Assembly: GCA_937924805.1 (NCBI GenBank)
Contig: CALDTZ010000004.1
Span: 62,001-126,000 of the forward strand
Source of the DNA: an uncultured Saprospiraceae bacterium
GTDB taxonomy: Bacteria > Bacteroidota > Bacteroidia > Chitinophagales > Saprospiraceae
Reading direction: 5' to 3'
DNA: 64,000 bases
Positions 49,322 through 58,600 of the stretch are shown one piece after another; the stretch's first letter is position 1; each line of letters opens with the position of its first letter. The position numbers and the translations under genes were made by a program. The notes under the pieces were generated by a model. The model made no database searches, had not been told where the DNA came from, and saw only the letters and a list, made by a program, of their open reading frames with translations.

Positions 49322-50644
49322 ATGACAGAATCAGGATCTCAATCTTTTTTAGTTGAAGGTAAAGCAACATTAAACGGTGTTATAACACCCCAAGGTGCTA
49401 AAAATGAAGCCTTACAAATTATTTCAGCTATTATGCTTACCGAAGAAAAGGTGACTATCCATAATATTCCTGATATTTTAGATATTCAGCGACTTATTAG
49501 TTTATTGGATGGACTTGGTGTCGTTGTTGAAAGACATAATACGAATGATTTTTCATTTACAGCTAAAGATATTGATCTAAACTATTTAGGGTCCCAAGAA
49601 TATCAAAAAGAAGCACAAAAAATTAGAGGTTCAGTAATGTTACTTGGGCCGATGCTTGCAAGATTTGGTAAAGCATTTTTACCAAAACCAGGTGGGGATA
49701 AAATAGGACGAAGAAGAATGGATACCCACTTTATAGGTTTTCAAGCATTAGGTGCTGATTTCGAATATAATGCAAAAGAAGATAAATACTATCTAAAGGG
49801 AGATAACCTTAAAGGTACTTTTATTCATATGGAAGAAATTTCTGTAACAGGTACAGCAAATGTGCTTATGGCGGCTGTATTAGCAGAAGGAACAACCAAA
49901 ATTTATAATGCAGCGTGTGAGCCATATTTGCAACAATTATGTTCACTTTTAAATGGAATGGGAGCCAAAATTAGCGGGGTCGGTTCCAATTTACTAACCA
50001 TCGAAGGTGTCGATAAACTCGGAGGAACCACGCATCGAGTATTACCCGATATGATTGAAATTGGAAGTTTTATAGGATTGGCTGCGATGACTCAATCTGA
50101 TATTACCATTCAGAATGCACGAGTCGATATGTTGGGAATTATTCCTAAAACTTTTGAAAAATTAGGAATAAAACTCAATATTAAAGACGATAATATTCAT
50201 ATTCCAGCTCAAGACAGCTATGAAATACAAAACTTTATTGACGGGTCTATATTAACGGTATACGATGCGCCATGGCCTGGATTTACACCTGATTTAATTA
50301 GTATTCTTTTAGTTACAGCGATTCAAGCAAAAGGTAGCGTACTAATTCATCAAAAGATGTTTGAATCTAGATTGTTTTTTGTTGATAAATTGATCGATAT
50401 GGGTGCACAAATTATATTATGTGATCCACATCGTGCAACTGTAATCGGATTGGACAGGAAATATCCACTGAGAGGTATTAAAATGAGTTCACCTGATATT
50501 AGAGCAGGCGTTTCATTACTCATAGCAGCACTATCAGCTACAGGTAATTCAGTAATTGATAATATAGCGCAGATCGATCGAGGATATCAAGATATTGATG
50601 GGAGACTTAATGCCTTAGGTGCTAATATTAAGCGAATTAATTAA
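49322..50644 (+). CDS. murA: UDP-N-acetylglucosamine 1-carboxyvinyltransferase, Asp-type
   Basis: 440 residues of the EPSP-synthase fold. The enzyme adds enolpyruvate from PEP to UDP-GlcNAc, the first committed step to peptidoglycan. It shows TPQGAKNEALQIISA near the start, RGSVMLLGPMLARFG, and PDMIEIGSFIGLAAM. The catalytic loop reads KPGGDKIGRRRMDTHF, so the cysteine attacked by fosfomycin in E. coli (PGGC) is an aspartate, a change known to give fosfomycin-insensitive MurA. The ATG is 12 bases after the terminator T run, and a TATCTTTG box overlaps the terminator region. Confidence 0.96.
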   Translation: MTESGSQSFLVEGKATLNGVITPQGAKNEALQIISAIMLTEEKVTIHNIPDILDIQRLISLLDGLGVVVERHNTNDFSFTAKDIDLNYLGSQEYQKEAQKIRGSVMLLGPMLARFGKAFLPKPGGDKIGRRRMDTHFIGFQALGADFEYNAKEDKYYLKGDNLKGTFIHMEEISVTGTANVLMAAVLAEGTTKIYNAACEPYLQQLCSLLNGMGAKISGVGSNLLTIEGVDKLGGTTHRVLPDMIEIGSFIGLAAMTQSDITIQNARVDMLGIIPKTFEKLGIKLNIKDDNIHIPAQDSYEIQNFIDGSILTVYDAPWPGFTPDLISILLVTAIQAKGSVLIHQKMFESRLFFVDKLIDMGAQIILCDPHRATVIGLDRKYPLRGIKMSSPDIRAGVSLLIAALSATGNSVIDNIAQIDRGYQDIDGRLNALGANIKRIN

Positions 50645-51619
50645 TTACTTTTTACGAGTAATTACAAAATCTATTAATTTTTTTAAAGATTGTTTCGCGT
50701 CTGATTCAGGAAAATCATCCAATAAAGTCAAAGCCTTAGTATAATATTTTTGCATTACTTTTTCAGTGTATTCTATCCCGCCAGATTGTTTTACAATAGA
50801 AATGATTTCTTTTACTTTATTAGAATCTTCACTATGTCTTTTAATTGTGTTGATGATTTGCTTTTTTTCTTTGGATGAAATATTATTTAAAGTATAAATC
50901 AAAGGAAGGGTCATTTTTTTCTCTTTGATATCTATTCCTCGAGGTTTACCAATTCCATCGTCACCATAATCAAATAAATCATCTTTAATTTGGAAAGCCA
51001 TACCTATCGTTTCTCCAAGTTCCCACATTTTTTTTTGAATGGCAATATCATCTGTACTTGATGCAGCACCTGCCATACATGAAGCAGCCATTAGACTTGC
51101 TGTTTTGCCCTTGATAATTTCATAATAGATGTTTTCATCTATATCAAGTTTTCTAGCTTTTTCAATTTGTAAAAGCTCACCTTCACTCATGTTTTTAACT
51201 GCTTTCGAAATAATTTTCAATAAATCAAAATGATCATTGTCTAAAGCAAGTAGGAAACCACTTGAAAGCATAAAATCGCCAACGAGAACCGCAATTTTAT
51301 TTTTCCAAAGAGCATTTATAGAGAAGAAACCTCTTCGTTGAAAAGAATCATCTACTACATCATCATGAACGAGTGTTGCTGTATGTAATAGTTCGATGAG
51401 GGAGGCTGCAATATGCGTTTTTGAATTAACGTCTCCACAAAGTTTAGAGGCAAGAAAAACAAAAATGGGTCTTATTTGCTTTCCTTTTCTCTTGACAATA
51501 TAATACGTGATCTTGTCAAGGAGTGGAACAGAAGATTGCATACTATCTCGAAAGTGTTTTTCAAAATATTTGAGTTCTTCTAGTATTGGAGATTTAATCT
51601 CATTTAATGTATTTGACAT
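50645..51619 (-). CDS. Polyprenyl diphosphate synthase
   Basis: 324 residues of the trans-prenyltransferase family. It condenses isopentenyl diphosphate into long chains for quinones or lipid carriers. The first aspartate-rich motif is in LVHDDVVDDSFQRRG and the second in AFQIKDDLFDYGDDG. GKQIRPIFVFLASKL binds substrate, and GKTASLMAASC is family-typical. The residue before the first motif that sets chain length is not bulky enough to call a short-chain product, so an octaprenyl-type synthase is likely. It is convergent with murA, with no gap. Confidence 0.93.
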   Translation of the reverse strand: MSNTLNEIKSPILEELKYFEKHFRDSMQSSVPLLDKITYYIVKRKGKQIRPIFVFLASKLCGDVNSKTHIAASLIELLHTATLVHDDVVDDSFQRRGFFSINALWKNKIAVLVGDFMLSSGFLLALDNDHFDLLKIISKAVKNMSEGELLQIEKARKLDIDENIYYEIIKGKTASLMAASCMAGAASSTDDIAIQKKMWELGETIGMAFQIKDDLFDYGDDGIGKPRGIDIKEKKMTLPLIYTLNNISSKEKKQIINTIKRHSEDSNKVKEIISIVKQSGGIEYTEKVMQKYYTKALTLLDDFPESDAKQSLKKLIDFVITRKK

Positions 51620-51754
51620 ATGCCATTTCTAACAGCTGTAAATGTACAACTCTAATTTATAAACAAGCTAAACTCGTTATTGTTTGTCTTCTCTACTATC
51701 TTTTATACTAAGCTTCGAAATATTTTATACTTTTATATTTCAATGTGAAAATCT

Positions 51755-52753
51755 ATGATTTTCTTATTTAGAAGAAATTTATTCTTGAATAGTTTGTTGC
51801 TATTACCTTACGTTATTTTGTTAAGGTCTTACAGCTTTGCCCATGAAGTGCAAAACGAAAGTTTAAATGTCGAATGCGGAAACATAATTTCAAATAGTTT
51901 CATTTCTTTTTTGCAAAGTAATGCTTGGTTAGAGCCTGTTTTTACATCGCTCTTAATTTTTTTTCATGCTATCCTGATCAATAGAGTCGTCATCAAGCAT
52001 AGGATAACCAAAGAATTAACCCTTATACCAGGGATGATTTATATATTGCTTGTTTCGTTTTATCCAAGCTCATTGTCTCTTCACCCCATATTATTGGCTA
52101 ATACCTTTTTTCTTTTGGCCATCACACAAATGTTTAATTTATACAAGTTATATAATCCATCGCCAACCCTCGTATTGTCTGGTTTCTTCGCTGCTATGGC
52201 TTCTTTGTTTTATTTTCCGTATATATTGGTAGTTTTTTTTGGAATCTATATAATATACATTTTAAGATCAATAAGTATTTTAGAAATACTACAAATGATT
52301 GGAGGCGCATTAGCCGTATACATTTTGGTATTTACAGCTATGTATTATTTTGATTATCACGAAATTTTTTATTTCAAAGAATGGTTTACTAATTTCTCAT
52401 TACCAACGAAGTTTTTTACGATATCTGGTATTCAATATATTTGGGTTGGGCTTATATTGTTACTCAATCTGTTTTTTATTTTTAATTATACTTCTTTCGT
52501 AAAGAAAAAGAGTTTAGCATCAAGAAAGAAAATCGATACCTTATATTTTTGGCAAGCAGCATCTATTGTATCCTTATTTTTGATCTGTGATATAACCTTA
52601 TCTCACATTTTAATCTTAAGTATACCTTTTTGTATTTTCTTTGCCATTCAATTATTGAAAAATAGATCTTTGTTATTCTTTGAGTTACTACATATCGTAC
52701 TTCTATTTTTTATAATAAACGAGCAATATAATTTTTACAACTTTAATTTTTAA
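51755..52753 (+). CDS. Integral membrane protein (DUF6427-like)
   Basis: 332 residues, about ten hydrophobic helices. The first is MIFLFRRNLFLNSLLLLPYV and the last ends EQYNFYNFNF. The protein resembles the large membrane proteins found next to purQ in this phylum (DUF6427-like), based on the RRN-helix start and the Tyr/Phe-rich loops DYHEIFYFKEWFTNFSLPT. That assignment is tentative. No transport or catalytic motif is recognised. purQ starts three bases after its stop, so they are probably cotranscribed. Confidence 0.7.
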   Translation: MIFLFRRNLFLNSLLLLPYVILLRSYSFAHEVQNESLNVECGNIISNSFISFLQSNAWLEPVFTSLLIFFHAILINRVVIKHRITKELTLIPGMIYILLVSFYPSSLSLHPILLANTFFLLAITQMFNLYKLYNPSPTLVLSGFFAAMASLFYFPYILVVFFGIYIIYILRSISILEILQMIGGALAVYILVFTAMYYFDYHEIFYFKEWFTNFSLPTKFFTISGIQYIWVGLILLLNLFFIFNYTSFVKKKSLASRKKIDTLYFWQAASIVSLFLICDITLSHILILSIPFCIFFAIQLLKNRSLLFFELLHIVLLFFIINEQYNFYNFNF

Positions 52754-52756
52754 TTT

Positions 52757-53455
52757 ATGAATTTTGGTGTCCTAGTATTTCCCGGTTCAAATTGCGATGA
52801 CGATATGATGCATGTTTTAGGCGATGTAATGAATTGCAATGTCCAAAAAATATGGCATAAAGAATCATCGCTTGATAAGTATGGTAAATTGGATTGTATT
52901 GTTATTCCCGGTGGTTTTAGCTACGGTGATTACTTAAGATCTGGAGCAATAGCTCGTTATTCTCCAATCATGAAGGCTGTTACTCAGTTTGCAAATAACG
53001 GTGGATATGTGCTCGGAATTTGCAATGGTTTTCAAGTGCTTACAGAAGCTCAATTATTACCTGGCGCTTTGCTTCGGAATGAAAAACAGAAATTCATTTG
53101 CAAAAATATTTATTTAAAGAATGAAACTGAAAATTCAGCACTTACTAGCGAGATAAAGAAAGGTGATGTACTGAAAATTCCAATTGCACATGCAGATGGA
53201 CGGTATTTTATCAACGCTGAAGGTCACCAAAAATTGGTTGATAATGATCAAATTCTCTTTTCTTATTGTGATGATAAAGGGAATAAAACACCAGACTCGA
53301 ATATCAACGGATCGATAAACCATATTGCAGGTATATGTAATGAAAGCCGAAATGTATTTGGTATGATGCCCCATCCAGAAAGAGCTTCTGAATCGTTGTT
53401 AGGCAATATCGATGGCAGAGCAATGTTTGAATCATTAATCAAAAACATGAATTAG
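52757..53455 (+). CDS. purQ: Phosphoribosylformylglycinamidine synthase subunit PurQ
   Basis: A 232-residue class I glutamine amidotransferase, which supplies ammonia for FGAM formation in purine synthesis. It shows VLVFPGSNCDDDMMH, VIPGGFSYGDYLRSGAIA, the nucleophile cysteine in LGICNGFQVLTEA and the His/Glu of the triad in MMPHPERASES. Its separate small size implies that PurL and PurS are encoded elsewhere. The ATG follows the membrane-protein stop by three bases. It overlaps the convergent MBL-fold gene by four bases. Confidence 0.96.
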   Translation: MNFGVLVFPGSNCDDDMMHVLGDVMNCNVQKIWHKESSLDKYGKLDCIVIPGGFSYGDYLRSGAIARYSPIMKAVTQFANNGGYVLGICNGFQVLTEAQLLPGALLRNEKQKFICKNIYLKNETENSALTSEIKKGDVLKIPIAHADGRYFINAEGHQKLVDNDQILFSYCDDKGNKTPDSNINGSINHIAGICNESRNVFGMMPHPERASESLLGNIDGRAMFESLIKNMN

Positions 53456-54297
53456 GATGAAAGGGTAGTTGTATGATCTATTTCCTTTAGTTCTTTTGTT
53501 ATCAATGCCACATTTTTTTGATGAAAGGATGTCATTATATTTGGAAAATCATATGCCTGCAAGAATACACCCAAATCAAATTCTTTTCCGTCGGCAATAC
53601 AACTTCGAAGATCTCTAATATATTGATAAGAACTTTCTATTCTATTTTTCATTTCTTGAATATCATTTGTACAATCCCCATGTCCAGTTACTAATAAGTC
53701 TACTTTTTCATTTTTTATGATAGCTTGAATAGTAGCAAGTGTTTGTTCATATAACGAAGAACTGTAGTATATATAGGGAAACTCTATATTGCTTAAATAA
53801 TCTCCTACAATCAAAACTTTGTGTTCTTTGAAATAACTTATAAGCCCATCAAAATTATGTCCCTGCGCTTGATAAAAAATGGTTGTAAAGCTATTTAAAT
53901 CTTTGCTTATTGCATGACCACTTATCGGAAGATCTATAGTGGGATAAACAATTGGATAAGATCTCTTGATATAATATTGATCATCAAATTGATTTATTTG
54001 TTTTACAACAGCAGATTTCTGTGGATTATCTACAAAATTTTGGGAAGCTATGGTTGAAAAAGAGATAAATGGACCATAACCGATAATATGATCATAATCG
54101 GAATGGGTGAAGAATAGAAATTTTTTCTTAGCTGAATAGTTTGTTCGAATAAAATGATCAATGAATTGAACTTCATTTGGAAGCCAATTAGGATCAACCA
54201 GAAAAATAGCATCTACTCCAATTAATATTGAACAAGTTGTTCTAAATAATTGACTTTCAAAAATGATGATTTTATCATTTTGAAATTGAATCTTCAT
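53452..54297 (-). CDS. MBL-fold metallo-hydrolase
   Basis: 281 residues of the metallo-beta-lactamase fold. The metal-binding motif is FFTHSDYDHIIGYG (HxHxDH variant with Ser at the second His: H-S-D-Y-D-H). Further ligands appear in HNFDGLISYF, LIVGDYLSN and LVTGHGDC. The sequence FESQLFRTTCSILIGVDAIF is the usual strand pair at the start. The ATG at 54297 is preferred to 54339 because the extension does not fit the fold. Substrate not predictable. It overlaps purQ by four bases at the 3' end. Confidence 0.85.
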   Translation of the reverse strand: MKIQFQNDKIIIFESQLFRTTCSILIGVDAIFLVDPNWLPNEVQFIDHFIRTNYSAKKKFLFFTHSDYDHIIGYGPFISFSTIASQNFVDNPQKSAVVKQINQFDDQYYIKRSYPIVYPTIDLPISGHAISKDLNSFTTIFYQAQGHNFDGLISYFKEHKVLIVGDYLSNIEFPYIYYSSSLYEQTLATIQAIIKNEKVDLLVTGHGDCTNDIQEMKNRIESSYQYIRDLRSCIADGKEFDLGVFLQAYDFPNIMTSFHQKNVALITKELKEIDHTTTLSS

Positions 54298-54370
54298 ATA
54301 AGTTTGAATTTGATTAACGAAGGTATATTTCCCTTTCAAAGTAGTATAAGATTACGGAATCGTAATAATT

Positions 54371-54378
54371 TACTTTTG
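54371..54378 (+). promoter_or_regulatory. Candidate -7 box of the DUF1801 gene
   Basis: TACTTTTG matches TAnnTTTG, 55 bases before the ATG at 54433. A GGAGAA ribosome-binding-like stretch lies at 54409-54414, further upstream of the ATG than a typical site. Confidence 0.33.
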
Positions 54379-54432
54379 TTATATCTTGAAATTAATTATT
54401 AAATTGAAGGAGAAGCTCAAAACTTGTAAAAG

Positions 54433-54786
54433 ATGAACGATAAAATTTCTATCTATATTTCTAACGCATCAGATGTTACGCAGCCTATTATATCAAAACT
54501 AAGGTCAGTGATTGTAGCTACGATACCAGATATTGAAGAAAACATTAAATGGAATGCACCCATTTTTGAGAAAAGCGGTCAATCAATATGCTCGATTATG
54601 GCTTTCAAAAAACATGTGAATTTTATTTTTCAACATGGAAAAGAATTGGTTGATCAAACAAATATTTTGGTCGATATTGGAGCTAAGTCAAAAATGAAAG
54701 GAATCAAAAACATTACATCCCTTGATGATTTGCCACCTGTAGAAGTTTTACAGAATTTACTACTACAAGCAATTAAACGTATATGA
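54433..54786 (+). CDS. DUF1801 domain protein
   Basis: A 117-residue single-domain protein of the DUF1801/YdhG type. It shows ISKLRSVIVATIPDIEENIK, the conserved WNAPIFEKSG and then SIMAFKKHVNFIFQHG. The family folds like the frataxin-type and iron-chaperone candidates, but no clear function is known. It stands alone, with divergent MBL and convergent YceI neighbours. Confidence 0.85.
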   Translation: MNDKISIYISNASDVTQPIISKLRSVIVATIPDIEENIKWNAPIFEKSGQSICSIMAFKKHVNFIFQHGKELVDQTNILVDIGAKSKMKGIKNITSLDDLPPVEVLQNLLLQAIKRI

Positions 54787-54812
54787 TTATATAACGTTTA
54801 GCGTCACTGTAA

Positions 54813-55346
54813 TTATTCAATGACACACTGAATGACGATAGTAGCATTTGATCCTACCATAAAGGTATTAACATCTGCACCGACGCCATAATCGAAGCGA
54901 TTGACAGTAAATGAACCATAAAATACATTATCATTATATGTAAACGGAATGGCAATTTCTTTTGTCACTCCATGCAATGTCAAGAAGCCCTTGGTAATAA
55001 ATTGCCCATTTACATAAGAGACAATTGTAGAGGTATAACAGATCGAAGGAAATTTTTCCACATTAAAAAAATCAGCATTTTTTAAATGATCATCTCTTTT
55101 TTCGTTTCCAGTATTGATCGATTTTGAATTTATACAAATATCAAATTGGGCGTTTTCAATATCTGATTCTTCAAAGATGAGATTTCCATTCATCCCACTA
55201 AATGTACCTTTCACAGATTTAAATTTAAAATTGCTAATTTCAAAAGTAGCTTTTGAAGCTTCAGAGATATTTGATTGTGCAATTAATCCGATCGGTAACC
55301 ACAGGTAGGCAATAAATATGAAAAGAAATCGCATAAAAGTTTTCAT
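54813..55346 (-). CDS. YceI family periplasmic protein
   Basis: 177 residues with a signal peptide (MKTFMRFLFIFIAYLWLPIG; cleavage near LIAQ). The rest is a lipocalin-like beta-barrel of the YceI family: FEISNFKFKSVKGTFSGMNG, ICINSKSINTGNEKRDDHLK, FFNVEKFPSICYTSTIV and LTLHGVTKEIAIPFTYN. Members bind long isoprenoids or amphiphiles in the periplasm. Start at 55346; a second ATG at 55334 is possible. The upstream gap to 55609 holds the gene remnant described separately. Confidence 0.93.
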   Translation of the reverse strand: MKTFMRFLFIFIAYLWLPIGLIAQSNISEASKATFEISNFKFKSVKGTFSGMNGNLIFEESDIENAQFDICINSKSINTGNEKRDDHLKNADFFNVEKFPSICYTSTIVSYVNGQFITKGFLTLHGVTKEIAIPFTYNDNVFYGSFTVNRFDYGVGADVNTFMVGSNATIVIQCVIE

Positions 55347-55389
55347 TTATTCATAAACAAACACAGAGAAGCAATTGTTTTGCTTTCAA

Positions 55390-55563
55390 TCAGATCTTAA
55401 CGATTATTTCAATGCCGTCATTAATATCACTGATACGAGCTTTCTTTTTTGGTTCATCTTCAACTTCATTAACCTCTTTATTTTCTAATTCAATAATGAT
55501 TGAGGGAAGGTGTCATTCTCAAAGAATGTATGCATTTGATTCAGACCAAATGAAGAGTATATG
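55390..55563 (-). pseudogene. Possible frameshifted small gene (about 50 residues)
   Basis: On the minus strand an ATG at 55531 reads MHTFFENDTFPQSLLN and stops. A frame shifted by one base continues without interruption as IIIELENKEVNEVEDEP, then KKKARISDINDGIEIIVKI, and stops at 55392. The second part has the composition and codon use of a true protein C-terminus but no start codon of its own. A single-base indel near 55497-55505 would join the two into one product of roughly 49 residues. It could be a decayed small gene, a sequencing error, or programmed frameshifting. I do not recognise the product. Confidence 0.35.
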
Positions 55564-55609
55564 TAAAAAAAACTTGTTTATCATAATCTTCAGTTAGCGC
55601 CATATAGCT

Positions 55610-58600
55610 CTATATCTTTATGATTCCTTTTGTGGTGGTGTTATTCACTTTGATAAAAAAATAACTTCCAGGTATGCCTTGCAAAGAGTATAAGACTTTA
55701 TTTGTTCCGTTTTTATAAATTGAATTAGCCATCCTACGACCTATAGCATCAAATAATTCAATTCTAAATATGGGAGTATTCATTGATTCAATCGTAATTT
55801 GATTTTCACTTGGGTTTGGGTAAATCTTAAGTTCTATTGGTATTTCTTCAATCGTAGAAACAAGAGTGGCACCTTCCCAGCTTTCTGCAAAATGATTGTC
55901 CAAGTTTGGGCTCAATAATTGAAGATAATCGCCCCCTCCATCGGCGGAGAACGGCCATGGAAATTTGTTGTCGTAAGTTACATGATCTACAATAATTCCA
56001 TGTGGATCTTTTAGTATGATTTTTTCACCACTATTTGATAGTCTGCCACTTGTCCATTGAAATTTTTGGTGGTTTATATTACTAAATAATGCAAGGTCCT
56101 TGACTAAATAAATGGTTTCTTGAGGTCCAATTTCACCATTTGTAAATACATGTTCAATGCCTTCTGATATCGCATATCCTTCGAGGTTAATTGTTGTTAA
56201 CCTAGGGTTAAATAAAGCAACAAACTCGGCATTTGTATCGCCTAATGGAGCATAGTTTATTCCACTGATCATTAACGAAGGTTTGTTACCATAAGTATGA
56301 AAATTGGTACCTATATTAACTTCTCCAATTCCAACACCTATTGCTTCAGAATTGGCCATAAGATGAAAATCTTGAAACGTAGGATTTTCAAAATGAGGAT
56401 GACCATGGACATTATTATTTGATAACAATGTATCCGTATCCGAAAGAGAGAAGCTGACTAAAATTTCACTTTTTTCATCTGAAAATATGGGTGCCAATGC
56501 GGCATTTGAAAAAAGAGAATTTGTGACAACGGCACGTCCACCACCTAGACCTACATTTTTTTCAAAACATGCGATTGGTAATGCAGTACTATAAAACGTA
56601 GTTTGATCTATTTCGACTTGACTAAGGTCTTTTACCGCAATTCCTTGCGAACAATTCATAATGGTATTATTGTCGATCTTAGCTAAACTACGTTGTCCTA
56701 TTGAAATACCTTTATCTGCGCAATTATGGATGTAATTTCTTCGGATAAGTACATTCGTACTTTCTTCACCTAAATCAATACCATCGCTATTAAAACCAAA
56801 AAAATCAACAATTTTATTTTCTTTAATAACACCATTTTGTACTTCATCGAAATCTATAGCATCTGTATCTACTTGATTATTTCCTTTTAATTTACAATTT
56901 TCTACTCTTCCTTTACCATATTTGATGTTTATCAAATCTCCGGTAACATCCGATTGAATATCGGAGTTGGTAACTTTTATATCCGAATAATAAGCTATGA
57001 TAGGGTTGCTAAACACATCTTCAATGGTACAGTGGTCTATATCCAAATCACCATAAAAGCAAGAAATAGCAGCATTGTGATAAAGGGGATGAGGACCTTT
57101 TGATGCATTGCTTATTTGTGCCCATTGAATCAAAGAAGGTGAAGTACTATTTTCGATTAAGATACTTCCCCAGGATTCATGATTATCCATCTTTTTAAAT
57201 TGGACTGGATCTGATTCAATACCTTTTACTTGAATATTTCCATTGATTATTAAGTTTGCACCAGTTGGAAATAAAACATCAACACCAGCTTCTATTGTTA
57301 AGGTAACTCCTTCAATAACTTGGACGGTTGATGTAGCAAAATATGGGCTACATTCTTTTGTTAACGTGGTGTTGTTAACAATTGTTCTAGGTAATAAGCA
57401 AGGTTCTATTTGCGTATAATTAGCGACAAAAAAAGTGTCGTTCGTAAGGGTCGTTTGTAAAACAGGGTTACTAGTAAAAAGTCCATTTGGAGATGATGAT
57501 ACGACACTTGCTTTTAGGTCAAAACTGATGTCTGAACTTGTTTTTTCAAATTGATGAATTTCAACAGCAATTACATTTTTACCGACTTCAAAACCGTCAG
57601 TTTGAATTTGGAATTGTTCGTACTCGTTTTCTTCTGCATATTGGGAAGCTTGTGTCTGAAAGTTAATACCACCTGTAGGCATATTTGCTCGTAAGAGTTC
57701 GTTGCCATTAAGATAAACTACAGCTCCATCGTCTTTAAGAAGGGTGATCATTAATTGGTCTCCAAAGTTATTTATATTTTCAACCATTATTTCTTTTCTA
57801 AAATAGGTTGTTATGTGCTTGTTTGATGGGTCACCACCATAGGAAACAACTGTATTCTCATCACCATCACCATATCCTAATTGAGCTTTACCATTGGACC
57901 AAGTAGAATCATCAAAATGAATGTAGCGCCAAGCATCCCCTAAATTTGAACCATTATCAAGGTATTTCCATTCGCTTTGTAGTGATATGATTGTTTCAAA
58001 AGTAGCTAAAGACCACCCTTTAAAGACATAACCAATGGCAGGTCTAGCTGTTAAAGTGATTGGTAGATTTTCAGTATAGAGTCCAGACCAGAAGGGTTCA
58101 GGTACAGGAAGGGTATTGATTTCTATAGTACCACCATCCGACGGTATATTTGATAGTGATAAAGTTGATGTAGATGATAAATTAAAACGTTCTTGTAAGT
58201 CATCGAATACATTTCCCAATCGATCTTGTGCGAAATTAGAGAGATCTTGAACCTCATCTTCCCAAAAGGAAACGCTTTCAATTCCATCTCCATAGTCAGA
58301 TTCAGTTCCAGACCATCTTTCTACATGGTATGGGATTTCTTGTGCAATGGTAGAATGATATTTTTTAATTTCAGTTTTTATCCGTTTTGGATGAAAAGTG
58401 GTGTATAGGTGATCATTAAATCGATGTATAAAATAGGACTGATAATTTTCATTTTCTAACATTTTCCTTAGTGGTTTTCGAGCCCAATTATAGGAAGAAT
58501 TATCGGTGGTGAAATAATCTAATAGATTATTCCCAGCTCCTGAAAAACCACGATCAAAGTCCTGCATAATCCAGCGCCATTTTGAACCTTCTGCTTTAGG

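Noticed and set aside
55412..55597. 61-codon plus-strand frame between YceI and the CotH protein
   Set aside because: The opposite strand has better protein character here (acidic/basic helix followed by ISDINDGIEIIVKI); the plus frame is Ser/Phe-rich.
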